32,643 nucleotides of DNA from Cellulomonas sp. B6. Lineage in GTDB: Bacteria; Actinomycetota; Actinomycetes; Actinomycetales; Cellulomonadaceae. The notes under the pieces were generated by a model. It made no database searches, was not told the DNA's origin, and worked only from the letters and a program-made list of their open reading frames with translations. Where the stretch lies: positions 1 to 32,643 of the forward strand of contig NZ_LNTD01000100.1 of assembly GCF_001462455.1 (NCBI RefSeq), read 5' to 3'. The position numbers and the translations under genes were made by a program. Shown piece after piece: positions 1 through 8,037 of the stretch; position 1 is the stretch's first letter, and each line of letters opens with the position of its first letter.

Positions 1-795
1 GGCCCGCGCAACACCGGCGTACCCGCCGGCACGACCCTGACCGTCCACGAGGGCGACCTCAAGATCACCGAGCCCAACACCGTCATCGACTCGATGGAGG
101 TCCGCGGCATCGTCTGGGTCCGGGCGCCGGGCGTGGTCATCAAGAACTCGCTGATCACCGGCCGCAAGCTGGAGTCGTCGCTGTCGCTCGTCTACGCCGG
201 GGACCCGGGCGTCAGCGTGACGATCGAGGACTCCGAGCTCTACGCCAAGGACCCGTCGCCGCACGTGCGCGGCATCATAGGCAGCAGCTTCACGCTGCGG
301 CGCGTCAACATGCACGGGGTCGTCGACCACATGGCCATCACCGGTGACCACGTGCTGGTCGAGAGCTCCTGGCTGCACGACACGCTGTACTACGAGAACG
401 ACCCGTACTACAACGGCACGCCCACCCACGACGACAACGCGCAGATCGCGGTCGGCGACGACATCACGTTCCGCGGCAACACGCTGTCGGGCACCCACAA
501 CGCCGCCATCCAGGTCACCCAGGACCGCGGCGTCGTGAGCAACCTGACGCTCGACCGCAACTGGATCAGCGACGGCGCGTGCTCGGTCAACCTCGCCCAG
601 AACAAGTGGGGCCCGGTGCGGAACGTCGTCATCACGAACAACGTGTTCACCCGCACGCAGACGTTCGGCGGCTGCGCGATCATCGCCGACCACGACACGA
701 TCCCGCAGATCACGCTCGGCGGGAACGTGTGGTCGGACGGCAAGGGGTCGATCGGGATCCAGGGCCGCACGACCGGGCAGAAGGGCGGGTCCTGA
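1..795 (+). CDS. Right-handed parallel beta-helix surface/secreted protein (5' truncated)
   Basis: The reading frame is open from base 1, so the gene starts outside the window; 264 residues are visible. The chain shows short repeating rungs rich in V, I, N and G (for example VVIKNSLITG, VSVTIEDSELY, FTLRRVNMHG, LTLDRNWISD, VVITNNVFTR), which is the pattern of pectate-lyase-like parallel beta-helices. The visible start (NTGVPAGTTLTVHEGDL) resembles the N-terminal cap of actinobacterial secreted beta-helix proteins, so probably only a signal peptide and a linker are missing. Its position beside a polysaccharide locus suggests a carbohydrate-binding, lyase or matrix role, but I see no catalytic signature that would fix a substrate. 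It converges on the minus-strand GT pair and ends at a strong hairpin. Confidence 0.8.
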   Translation, partial: GPRNTGVPAGTTLTVHEGDLKITEPNTVIDSMEVRGIVWVRAPGVVIKNSLITGRKLESSLSLVYAGDPGVSVTIEDSELYAKDPSPHVRGIIGSSFTLRRVNMHGVVDHMAITGDHVLVESSWLHDTLYYENDPYYNGTPTHDDNAQIAVGDDITFRGNTLSGTHNAAIQVTQDRGVVSNLTLDRNWISDGACSVNLAQNKWGPVRNVVITNNVFTRTQTFGGCAIIADHDTIPQITLGGNVWSDGKGSIGIQGRTTGQKGGS

Positions 796-823
796 GCGAC
801 CGGTCGCCGACCGGACGACCGCT

Positions 824-858
824 CCCGGGTGCCGCGCCGGTCGGGGCCGGCGCCCGGG
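824..858. terminator. Bidirectional hairpin terminator between convergent genes
   Basis: GCGCCGG (834-840) pairs with CCGGCGC (847-853) around a 6-nt loop, and CCCGGG at 824-829 can extend the stem with the CCCGGG at 853-858. It lies between two convergent stop codons. There is no U tract, as is usual for actinobacterial hairpins. Confidence 0.55.
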
Positions 859-863
859 GGCGG

Positions 864-1997
864 TCAGCCCTCGACGAGGGTGCGCAGGGCTCGTCGCACG
901 TCGGCGGCGTAGCGGCGGGTGCCGAACCGGCGCGCCGCCTCGTCCGCGCCCCGGTCCGCCAGCCTCGCGCGCAGCGCCGGGTCGGTCGCCAGCCGCTCGA
1001 CCGCGTCGGCGAGCGCGTGCGGGTCGTCCGGCGGGACCTGCAGGCCGCTGACGCCGTCTTCCACGACCTCGGCCAGTCCCTGCGTGCGTGACGCGACGAC
1101 GGGTCGGTGCGCGAGCATCGCCTCGACGGCGGTGTTGCCGAACGGCTCGACGCGGGAGGGCACGAGGACCACGTCGGCGTCGGCGAGCACGGGCCAGGTC
1201 GGGTGGACGAAGCCCAGCAGGTCGACCCGCCCGGCCAGGTCGGGCTCCTGCGAGCGGGCTCGCAGCCCGTCCTCGAACCACTCGTAGCCCGGGAACGTCG
1301 ACCCGGCGACCGTGAGCCGGACGTCGTGCCCGCGGGCGACCAGCAGCGCGAGCGCGTCGAGCGCGACGTCCGTGCCCTTGCGCGGCGAGAGCCGGCCGAC
1401 GAGCGCGACGTGCAGCGGACCGCCGTGCGCCACGCGCGGGGCGGGTGGTGCCGGTGGCCCCGCGACGCCGTTGTGCACGACCGTCGCGCGTCGGCCGAGG
1501 GCGGGGAAGGTCGCGCCGAGCGTGCGCCGCGCGGCCTCGCTGTTGGTGACCACGGCGCGCGCGAGCAGCAGCGGGGCCGTCAGCGCCGCAGCCACCGGGC
1601 GCGGCAGGCCGTCCTCCGCCTCGTGGACGTGGCACAGCGCCGGGACGCGGGCGAGGCGCGCGGCCACCAGCCAGGTCGGCACCGTCACCGTGTTGACGTA
1701 CACGGCGTCCGCGCGCTCGCGCCGCAGCAGCCGCACGCCCTCGAGGGCGGCCCGTGCCGCGGCTGCGACCAGCCCCGGGAGCGCCCGGGGGCGCAGCAGC
1801 GACTTGCGCAGCACCGGCACCGGCGCCGTCGCGACCCGCGCGCCCACCGCGGCGAGCCGCGCCGCGAGCGGGCCGGGAACGGGCAGCACGACGAGGACGT
1901 CCCAGCCGTCGTCGACCGCGGCCCGGACGGACTCGACGAGCTGCAGGTCGGAGCCGTACAGCTCGGCGGAGCCGTGCGCGACCACGAGCGTCCTCAC
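864..1997 (-). CDS. Glycosyltransferase family 4 (GT-B fold)
   Basis: A 377-residue retaining GT-B glycosyltransferase, expected to transfer a nucleotide-activated sugar to the lipid-linked repeat unit on the cytoplasmic face. The N-terminal half begins VRTLVVAHGSAELYGSD, and the C-terminal half has the GT4 donor site: VGRLSPRKG, then LLGFV, then EPFGNTAVE, which is the E-x7-E motif, followed by GLAEVVEDGVSGLQV. Length is normal for the family. I chose the GTG at 1995-1997 because GGGAGG lies 6-7 nt upstream and because it overlaps the TGA of the preceding GT2 gene as GTGA, which implies translational coupling. The longer open frame reaching to 2243 is only the shadow of the upstream gene. 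Sugar specificity cannot be read from sequence. Confidence 0.9.
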   Translation of the reverse strand: MRTLVVAHGSAELYGSDLQLVESVRAAVDDGWDVLVVLPVPGPLAARLAAVGARVATAPVPVLRKSLLRPRALPGLVAAAARAALEGVRLLRRERADAVYVNTVTVPTWLVAARLARVPALCHVHEAEDGLPRPVAAALTAPLLLARAVVTNSEAARRTLGATFPALGRRATVVHNGVAGPPAPPAPRVAHGGPLHVALVGRLSPRKGTDVALDALALLVARGHDVRLTVAGSTFPGYEWFEDGLRARSQEPDLAGRVDLLGFVHPTWPVLADADVVLVPSRVEPFGNTAVEAMLAHRPVVASRTQGLAEVVEDGVSGLQVPPDDPHALADAVERLATDPALRARLADRGADEAARRFGTRRYAADVRRALRTLVEG

Positions 1998-2977
1998 GAG
2001 GTGCCTCCCGCCGCGGGTGCGGCCGGTCCCGCGGTGACCGGCGCTCCGGTGGTGACCGGCCTTCCCGTCGTCGGTGCGGGGGACGGCGCGGGTGGCCACG
2101 GCGTGCGCCGGCGCCGCGCGTACCAGGCGCCCTCGAGGGTGCCGCGCAGCGCGGCCAGGACGGGGCGCGGGTCCCGCAGCAGCTGCCGGCGACCGCCGCG
2201 CAGGACGACCTCGCACGCGTAGCCCGGCGCACCGAGCACCCACCGGGCGCGGGTGCGCCCGTCGAGGTGGTGGGCCGCGAAGACGAGGCGTCCGCGGCAG
2301 TTGTCACGGTAGTAGCCGTCGGACTTGCGGCGGCTGCCGGCCGTGGCCTGCGTGCCGCCCGCGTCGTGCACCGCCGTCACGTCGTGCCGCACGACCAGCG
2401 CGACGCCCGCGTGCGCCGCGCGGTGCCCGAGGTCGACGTCCTCCCAGTACATGAAGTAGCGCGCGTCGAAGCCCCCCAGCCGTGCCCACGTCGCTGCCGT
2501 CGCGGCGACGCACGCGCCGCTGACCCAGGTCGCCGCGCCGGGTGCCGCGTGCGCGCGGGTCGCGCCGCGCCGCAGGTCGAGCGTGCCGCCCGTGGACCAC
2601 GGCCGGCCGTCGGGTCGCACGACGCGCGGTGCGACCAGTCCGCCGGTGCGGCGTGCGTCGGACAGCAGGCTCGTGAGGTCGCCCGGTGCGATCGCCAGGT
2701 CGGGGTTGAGCACGGCGACGACCGGTGCCCCGAGCGCGGCGGCGGCCGCGAGCCCCGCGTCGACGCCGGCGCCGAAGCCCTCGTTCGGGACTGTGACGAG
2801 GTGCCACCCCGCGTCCGCGCACAGCGTCGCGACCGCGGCCGCGTCCCGCGCGCGCGGCGAGTTGTCGACGACGACGACGGTGACGTCGAGCCCGTCGACC
2901 GTGGCCGCGAGGTGCTGCGTGAGCAGGCGGTGCGAGGCGTGGTTCACCACGACCACGGCGTCGGGGGCCAGCGGCAT
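1994..2977 (-). CDS. Glycosyltransferase family 2, rhamnosyltransferase-like
   Basis: A 327-residue inverting GT-A enzyme. The start reads MPLAPDAVVVVNHAS, then VVVVDNSP (nucleotide-binding Asp), VPNEGFGAG, VLNPDLAI (the DxD-equivalent NPD), VSGACVAA, and GGFDARYFMYWEDVDLGHRA. The NPD and MYWEDVDL signatures are typical of the WbbL/rhamnosyltransferase branch of GT2, so deoxysugar transfer is a reasonable guess but unproven. The C-terminal 35 residues are Pro/Thr/Ala-rich and probably disordered. Start: ATG at 2975-2977 with GAGGTG 4-5 nt upstream; an in-frame GTG two codons earlier overlaps that ribosome site and is less likely. It is first in a two-gene operon with the downstream GT4 gene, overlapping by 4 nt. 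Confidence 0.9.
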   Translation of the reverse strand: MPLAPDAVVVVNHASHRLLTQHLAATVDGLDVTVVVVDNSPRARDAAAVATLCADAGWHLVTVPNEGFGAGVDAGLAAAAALGAPVVAVLNPDLAIAPGDLTSLLSDARRTGGLVAPRVVRPDGRPWSTGGTLDLRRGATRAHAAPGAATWVSGACVAATAATWARLGGFDARYFMYWEDVDLGHRAAHAGVALVVRHDVTAVHDAGGTQATAGSRRKSDGYYRDNCRGRLVFAAHHLDGRTRARWVLGAPGYACEVVLRGGRRQLLRDPRPVLAALRGTLEGAWYARRRRTPWPPAPSPAPTTGRPVTTGAPVTAGPAAPAAGGTS

Positions 2978-2985
2978 GGTCACCT

Positions 2986-3062
2986 CGGGTGAAAGGGCGG
3001 TCGCGGACGGGTGATAACCGGACAAAGCCGGGCGAGACGGGGTATCTCTGGCATGCTAACGC
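2986..3062 (+). promoter_or_regulatory. Shared EPS-locus promoter element, copy A
   Basis: CGGGTGATAACCGGACAAAG starts at 3008, and the GGGTGA within it lies 48 nt before a TAACGC box (3057-3062) that is preceded by TG (extended -10 like). A second CGGGTGA sits at 2986-2992, 22 bp (two helical turns) upstream. No -35 hexamer is recognisable. It faces the GT-B gene starting at 3126 and would give a leader of about 60 nt. The same region also lies upstream of the divergent GT2 gene at 2977. Confidence 0.5.
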
Positions 3063-3125
3063 AGCGGGAACGGCGGCCGTCGCGGCCGTCAGGGTGAACA
3101 CCGGGGTGACGATCGAGGGGGTGCC

Positions 3126-4193
3126 GTGCCGGCTCAGCACGAGACCGCGGGGCGTCCGCTGCGCGTCCTGCAGTCGGTCCGCGGCCCGCGCCCGACGACC
3201 AACCCCTACGTCGTGCAGCTCGTGCGCGGGCTCGGCGAGCACGCCGACGTCCGAGGCTTCTCGTGGCCCGCGGCGCTGCTCTGGCGGTACGACGTGCTGC
3301 ACCTGCACTGGCCCGAGGTTGTCGTCGAGCGCCGGCACCCCCTGCGACGCCTCGCCGCGGTCCTCGCGCTGCACGCCGTGCTGCTGCGCTGCCGCCTGCG
3401 GCGCACCGCGGTGGTGCGCACCGCGCACAACGTCCGCCCGCACGAGGCCCCCGACCCGCTGACGGACGGGGTGCTGCGGGCCTGCGACCGCGCGACGACG
3501 TGGTGGGTCCGGCTCAACGACACGACGCCCGTCCCGCCCGACGCGCCCGCCACGACCGTCCCGCACGGCGACTACACGGCCTGGTTCGCCGGGCACCCGC
3601 CCGCCCGGCCGGTGCCCGGTCGGCTCGTGACGGTCGGCCTGCTGCGCCCCTACAAGGGCGTCGACGAGCTGCTCGCCGCGTTCGGCGCGATCGACGACCC
3701 GGCGGCGTCGCTCGTCGTCGCGGGGCGTCCGGTCGACGCGACCCTCGCCGCGCAGGTCCGTGCGAGCGCCGCCGACGACCCGCGCGTCGTCACGGACCTG
3801 CGGCACGTCGACGACGCGGACCTCGTGCGGTGGACGACGTCCGCGACGCTCGTCGTGCTGCCCTACCGCCGGATGCACAACTCGGGGGCGGCCCTCCTCG
3901 CGCTGTCGCTGCGCCGTCCGGTGCTCGTGCCCGGCAACCCGGTCACCGACGCGCTCGCGGCCGAGGTCGGGCCCGCGTGGGTCCAGCGCTTCACCGGCCC
4001 GCTGACGGCGGACGTGCTGCGCGCCGCGCTCGCGGCCGCCGCCGACCTGCCCGCGCGCGACGGCCCCGACCTGCGCGCGCGTGACTGGACGAGCGGCACC
4101 GCGACCCACCTCGAGGTGTACCGCGCGGCCGTCGCGCGGGCGCGGGGCGCCGTCGTCGTCGCGCCGTCGCGCGTCACGGGAGCGGTCCGGTGA
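3126..4193 (+). CDS. Glycosyltransferase, GT-B fold (GumI-like beta-mannosyltransferase type)
   Basis: A 355-residue protein without the classical GT4 E-x7-E motif. It starts with LRVLQSVRGPRPTTNPYV, then DVLHLHWPE, VRTAHNVRPHE, a PHGDYTAWF segment, VGLLRPYKGVDELL at the start of the C-terminal Rossmann domain, and VVLPYRRMHNSGAALLAL near the donor site. The HWPE, HNVRPHE and PHGDY signatures are shared with proteins annotated as GDP-mannose:glycolipid 4-beta-mannosyltransferases (GumI-like); that is recalled family knowledge, so the donor is uncertain. The start is GTG at 3126 with GAGGGGG just upstream. Its stop overlaps the next gene by 4 nt (GTGA). Promoter copy A lies upstream. Confidence 0.85.
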   Translation: MPAQHETAGRPLRVLQSVRGPRPTTNPYVVQLVRGLGEHADVRGFSWPAALLWRYDVLHLHWPEVVVERRHPLRRLAAVLALHAVLLRCRLRRTAVVRTAHNVRPHEAPDPLTDGVLRACDRATTWWVRLNDTTPVPPDAPATTVPHGDYTAWFAGHPPARPVPGRLVTVGLLRPYKGVDELLAAFGAIDDPAASLVVAGRPVDATLAAQVRASAADDPRVVTDLRHVDDADLVRWTTSATLVVLPYRRMHNSGAALLALSLRRPVLVPGNPVTDALAAEVGPAWVQRFTGPLTADVLRAALAAAADLPARDGPDLRARDWTSGTATHLEVYRAAVARARGAVVVAPSRVTGAVR

Positions 4194-5245
4194 CCGGCGG
4201 CGCGCACCGCGCGTCGTCCGTCGAGGCCGACGCACGACGCGGTCCGTCGGACGCCGTCGGTCGGGCCGGTGACCCCGCCGCCACGGCCGCTCCCGCCACC
4301 GCCACCGCACCCGCGACCCCGGCGGCGCCCGCGCCGCTGGTCGTGGCGATGCTCACGTACCGCCGCCCGCAGGACGTGCGTGCCGCCGTCCCCGCGTTCC
4401 TCGCCGAGCTGGGCACGGTCGACGTGCCGGGTGAGCTGCTCGTGGTCGACAACGACCCCGACGCCGGCGCGCGCGACACCGTCGAGGGCGTCGGCGACCC
4501 GCGGGTGAGGTACGTGCACGAGCCCCGCCCGGGGATCGCGGCGGGACGCAACCGGGCGCTCGCCGAGTGCGCGGACCGGGACGTCCTGGTCTTCGTCGAC
4601 GACGACGAGCGCCCGCGGCCCGGGTGGCTCGCGGCCCTGCTCGCCGAGCACGCGCGCAGCGGCGCCGCCGCGGTCGTCGGCGCGGTGGTCTCCGACTACG
4701 AGCGGCCGCCCGACGGCTGGCTCGCCGCGGGCCGGTTCTTCGACCGGCGACGCCTGCCCACGGGCACGGCCGTCGACGTGGCGGCGACCAACAACCTGCT
4801 GCTCGACCTCGGCCGGCTGCGGCCCACGGGCCTGACGTTCGACGAGCGGTTCGGCCTGAGCGGCGGCTCCGACACGTTGTTCTCGCGCCGGCTCGTCGCC
4901 GCCGGCGAGCGCATGGTGTGGTGCGACGAGGCCGTCGTCGTCGACCACGTGCCGGCCGACCGCCTGACGCGCGCGTGGGTGCTGCGTCGCGCGTACCGCA
5001 GCGGCAACTCCGGTGCGCGTGCCGAGGTCGTGCTCGCGACCGGGCTCGCGCAGCTGGCCGTCCGTGCCCGGTACGTGGCACGCGGGCTGGTGCGCGTCGT
5101 GGGTGGCTCGGCGCGCGTCGCGCTCGGCGCCGTGACGCGCTCGGACGTGCACGACGCACGGGGCCGACGGTCCGTGCAGCGCGGCCGGGGCATGGTCGCC
5201 GGCGCGCTCGGGCAAGTGGTCTACGAGTACCGCAGGCAGGGCTGA
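4190..5245 (+). CDS. Glycosyltransferase family 2
   Basis: A 351-residue GT-A enzyme. Residues 1-48 are a low-complexity Ala/Pro/Thr extension of no recognisable domain. The catalytic part begins at about residue 50 (LVVAMLTYRRPQDV) and has LLVVDNDPDAG, PGIAAGRNRAL, FVDDDERPRPGWL (DxD metal site), and GLSGGSDTLFSRRL, where the D serves as the expected catalytic base region of GT2. The GTG start overlaps the TGA of the preceding gene as GTGA and has a GGAG ribosome site inside that gene. An internal start closer to the domain (GTG at 4343) lacks a ribosome site, so the long N-terminus is kept. It ends at a perfect 10-bp hairpin. The sugar transferred is unknown. Confidence 0.88.
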   Translation: MTGGAHRASSVEADARRGPSDAVGRAGDPAATAAPATATAPATPAAPAPLVVAMLTYRRPQDVRAAVPAFLAELGTVDVPGELLVVDNDPDAGARDTVEGVGDPRVRYVHEPRPGIAAGRNRALAECADRDVLVFVDDDERPRPGWLAALLAEHARSGAAAVVGAVVSDYERPPDGWLAAGRFFDRRRLPTGTAVDVAATNNLLLDLGRLRPTGLTFDERFGLSGGSDTLFSRRLVAAGERMVWCDEAVVVDHVPADRLTRAWVLRRAYRSGNSGARAEVVLATGLAQLAVRARYVARGLVRVVGGSARVALGAVTRSDVHDARGRRSVQRGRGMVAGALGQVVYEYRRQG

Positions 5246-5252
5246 GGCCCGC

Positions 5253-5288
5253 TCGACCCCCGAACGCCGGTCGTCGTCCGGGGGTCGA
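5253..5288. terminator. Hairpin terminator
   Basis: TCGACCCCCG (5253-5262) and CGGGGGTCGA (5279-5288) form a perfect 10-bp inverted repeat with a 16-nt loop, 7 nt after the GT2 stop and between convergent genes. Confidence 0.6.
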
Positions 5289-5296
5289 CCGCGCTC

Positions 5297-5350
5297 GGGG
5301 CCGACCGTGCCGGGGTCGACCGTGCCGGGGTCGACCGTGCCGGGGTCGAC
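5297..5350. repeat. 15-bp tandem repeat, about 3.6 copies
   Basis: The unit GGGGTCGACCGTGCC occurs at 5297-5311 (one mismatch), 5312-5326 and 5327-5341, with a partial unit at 5342-5350. A degenerate 16-nt copy at 5281-5296 overlaps the right arm of the preceding terminator. It is non-coding and lies between two convergent genes. Confidence 0.85.
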
Positions 5351-5377
5351 GCGTGGACGTGCCGCCCTGCGCGGCCG

Positions 5378-6829
5378 TCAGGCCCGGCGTCCGCGCAGCG
5401 CCGAGCGCGCCGCGCGGCGCAGCTCGTGCAGGTCGCGGCGCACCGCGGGCAGCACCAGCGCGGCACCGCACGCGAGCGCCGCGGCGGCCGCCCCCGCGAC
5501 GACCTGCAGCCACGGGGTCACCGGTGCGGCCGCCGCGGCGGCGGCCGCCGCACCCGCCGCCGCACCCACCAGCAGCACCCGCCCCGCCCCGAGGTACAGC
5601 GGGCGCACGGGCAGGCCCGCGGTCCGCCCGAGCCACCACAGCGACAGCGGCCACGCGAGCAGGGGCGCGAGCGCGTACCCGGCCGCGACCCCGACGACGC
5701 CCCACGTCGAACCGACCAGGACGCACGTGATCCGGATCGCGGCCGACGCGAACGAGTAGTGCAGCAGCTCGCGCGTCAGCCCGCGGGAGAGGTACACCCA
5801 GTAGCCGACGTAGGACAGCGTCTGGAAGATCCCGGCGACCGCGAGCAGGCGCAGCACGGGCGGGACCTCCTGCCAGGCCGGGCCGAGCAGCACCGCGACC
5901 AGCGGGTCGGCGGTCCCGGCGACGACCGCGAGCCCGATCGTCACCGGGTAGGCCAGCACCAGCTGCCCCGTGCGGACGATCTCGTCGAACTGGGGCGTCC
6001 CGGCGGCGCGTGACAGCACGGGCAGCGCGACCGTGGTGCTGGGCGCCCTGACCTGGTTCAGCGGGTTCATCAGCAGCTGGAACGCGCGGTTGTACACGCC
6101 CAGCGGGTGCGCGCCGAACCGGTGCCCGATGGTCAGCGAGTCGACGTTGTTCGCCAGGTAACCCACGAGCTGCGAGGCCAGCAGGTGCCCGCCGAACCGG
6201 TACAGCGAGCGCATGGGTGCCGAGCGGTCGTAGCGGCCCGGCAGCCAGCGGCCCGCGACGGCGACCGCGACCAGCCCGACCGCCGCCTGCACGACCTGCT
6301 GGGCGACCAGGGCCCAGTAGCCGGCGCCGGCGGCCGCGAGCGCGACGGCGGTGGCCAGCGCCGCGGCCGGTGCGGCCACGTCCACCGCGGCCACGGTGCG
6401 GAACCGCATGTCGCGGATCAGGCCCGCGCGGTACTGCGTCATCATCCCGTTGAGCAGGAACGTCACGGCGAGCGCCTGCGTGACGGCGGTGAGCGCGGGC
6501 TCGTCGTAGAACGCCGCGACGGCGCCGGACCCGGCGAGCGCGACGAGCCCGAGCCCGAGGCCGATCGCGGTGTTGGTCCAGAACAGGTTGGAGCGCTGGC
6601 CGCGGCTCAGGTCGGGGGACTGGATCGCCGCCGAGCTGAGGCCGAAGTCGCGCAGCGTGTCGCCGATCCCGATGATCGCCACGACCATCGCGACCAGGCC
6701 GTAGTCGCCGGGGCTGAGCAGCCGCGACAGCACGACGACCGACGCGAGCTGCAGCGTCATCCGCGCGGCGAGCCCGACCCCGGTCGAGAGCGCGCCCCGT
6801 GCGGCGCGGCCGGCCAGGCCGACGCTCAC
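5378..6829 (-). CDS. Wzx-type polysaccharide flippase (MOP/PST family, WzxC-like)
   Basis: A 483-residue integral membrane protein, expected to flip the undecaprenyl-linked repeat unit across the cytoplasmic membrane. It shows about 12 or more hydrophobic segments and the N-terminal pattern of WzxC/RfbX proteins: LQLASVVVLSRLLSPGDYGLVAMV, FGLSSAAIQ, SNLFWTNTAIGLGLG, FLLNGMMTQYRAGLIRDMRF, then NNVDSLTIGHRFGAHPLGVYNRAFQL and LNQVRAPSTTVALPVLSR. The start is the GTG at 6827-6829, which overlaps the stop of the FrhB-like gene as GTGA; the longer open frame is a shadow. It is last in the operon pyruvyl transferase, FrhB-like, flippase. The Ala-rich C-terminal helices and the basic tail (ELRRAARSALRGRRA) are ordinary for the family. 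Confidence 0.9.
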   Translation of the reverse strand: MSVGLAGRAARGALSTGVGLAARMTLQLASVVVLSRLLSPGDYGLVAMVVAIIGIGDTLRDFGLSSAAIQSPDLSRGQRSNLFWTNTAIGLGLGLVALAGSGAVAAFYDEPALTAVTQALAVTFLLNGMMTQYRAGLIRDMRFRTVAAVDVAAPAAALATAVALAAAGAGYWALVAQQVVQAAVGLVAVAVAGRWLPGRYDRSAPMRSLYRFGGHLLASQLVGYLANNVDSLTIGHRFGAHPLGVYNRAFQLLMNPLNQVRAPSTTVALPVLSRAAGTPQFDEIVRTGQLVLAYPVTIGLAVVAGTADPLVAVLLGPAWQEVPPVLRLLAVAGIFQTLSYVGYWVYLSRGLTRELLHYSFASAAIRITCVLVGSTWGVVGVAAGYALAPLLAWPLSLWWLGRTAGLPVRPLYLGAGRVLLVGAAAGAAAAAAAAAPVTPWLQVVAGAAAAALACGAALVLPAVRRDLHELRRAARSALRGRRA

Positions 6830-8037
6830 GAGCGGGCCGCCGCGCCCGCCCGGACCCGGCGGTACGTGCCGCGGGCCGTGCGCAGCGACTGCCGGGCCCG
6901 TGACGCCGCGAGCCGTCCGAGGCCGAAGCCCGGGAACCGCGGCAGGCGGGCGCCGGCCAGCCGGGCGCCGACGAGGCGGCCGGCGAGCGTCGTGCGCCGG
7001 GTGCGCTGCAGCGGCTGGACCGCCGCGACGTCGTCGGGCGAGATCTCGCGCAGCGCGATCACACCGGCCGCGGCGGCCCGGCGCACGAGGTCGAGGCCGC
7101 GCGGCGTGCGGGCCAGCAGCGCGCTCACGCCCGCCGTCTCGACGAACACCGGGTACCCGCGCTCGTCGGTGCGCCAGAAGTCGCCCGCGGCGACGTCGGC
7201 GCTCTCGCCCACGCCGTCCGGGCAGATCTTGCAGCGCCACTGGACGCTCGGGCCGAGCGCGTCGCCCCACGACTCGTCGTAGCTCGCCGAGACGCGTGTG
7301 CCCGCGGCGCCGACCGCCGTGAACCGGCCCGGCCAGCCCCGACCGCGGTACCAGAGCTCGTCGACGTGCTCGTCGGCCGGCATGCCGAGGTCGTGCACCA
7401 GCCGGTCGGTCGCGTGCTGCGACGGCGTGCCGGCGCAGAAGAACGACAGCAGCAGCGGCGCGTCCGGCCCGGTGGCGGCGCGCAGCGCGGCGACCTCGCA
7501 CGGCTTGCCGGTCGTGACGCCGTCGGGTGCCGCCGCGTCGGGGTGGCCGGCGACCGCGACGGGGGCGTAGCGCGACCCCGCCGCGGCGAGCGCCTCGTCA
7601 CGGCTGACGATGCGGACCGGCACGGTGCGACGCGGCTCGCCCGGGGCGGCGGCCGCGCCCACGGCCCGCGCCACCTCGCCGGTGGCGACGAGCCACGCCT
7701 GCAGCGCCGTGAGCACGCCACCGCTGCTGCCGCGCTCGCGCACGTCGGGGTCGGTGGCCCACGCCTCCCAGCAGCCGAGCACGGGTCCCAGCACGGGGTG
7801 CCGCACGGCACCCGCGGGTCGTTGCGCCACCACGCGCAGCCCGGGGCACGCGGTGCGGAACGTCGCGAACGCGGCCGGCCCGGCCGTCGCGGCCCCCGCC
7901 GCGTGCGGGCGCAGGTAGCCCTCGGCCGACGCGGTCATGGTGAGCGCGGGCTCGAGCGCGGTGCACAGGCCGCACCCCGTGCAGCGGCCCGAGGAGACGA
8001 CGTCGGCCGCCGCCGCGACGACCGAGCCCGCGCTCAC
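6826..8037 (-). CDS. FrhB-like (coenzyme F420 hydrogenase beta subunit family) iron-sulfur protein of polysaccharide clusters
   Basis: A 403-residue protein of the F420 hydrogenase/dehydrogenase beta-subunit family. C19, C22 and C25 form CTGCGLC, a ferredoxin-like cluster motif; this is followed by ERGSSGGVLTAL, GKPCEVAALRAATG, and WRCKICPDGVGESADVAAGDFW, which carries the second conserved Cys pair of the family. FrhB-type proteins encoded beside polysaccharide pyruvyl transferases are recurrent in surface-polysaccharide clusters, but their reaction is not established; a redox step linked to sugar or pyruvate modification is only a guess. It overlaps both neighbours by GTGA, so the three genes are probably translated in fixed ratio. 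Start GTG at 8035-8037. Confidence 0.85.
   Translation of the reverse strand: MSAGSVVAAAADVVSSGRCTGCGLCTALEPALTMTASAEGYLRPHAAGAATAGPAAFATFRTACPGLRVVAQRPAGAVRHPVLGPVLGCWEAWATDPDVRERGSSGGVLTALQAWLVATGEVARAVGAAAAPGEPRRTVPVRIVSRDEALAAAGSRYAPVAVAGHPDAAAPDGVTTGKPCEVAALRAATGPDAPLLLSFFCAGTPSQHATDRLVHDLGMPADEHVDELWYRGRGWPGRFTAVGAAGTRVSASYDESWGDALGPSVQWRCKICPDGVGESADVAAGDFWRTDERGYPVFVETAGVSALLARTPRGLDLVRRAAAAGVIALREISPDDVAAVQPLQRTRRTTLAGRLVGARLAGARLPRFPGFGLGRLAASRARQSLRTARGTYRRVRAGAAARS

Noticed and set aside
2304-4310. A 668-codon minus-strand open frame across the divergent GT genes
   Set aside because: It crosses a promoter region and is Arg-rich nonsense in both halves; both strands have better genes.
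5297-5350. CRISPR-like repeats
   Set aside because: Units are 15 bp, directly adjacent, without spacers, and no cas gene is near.
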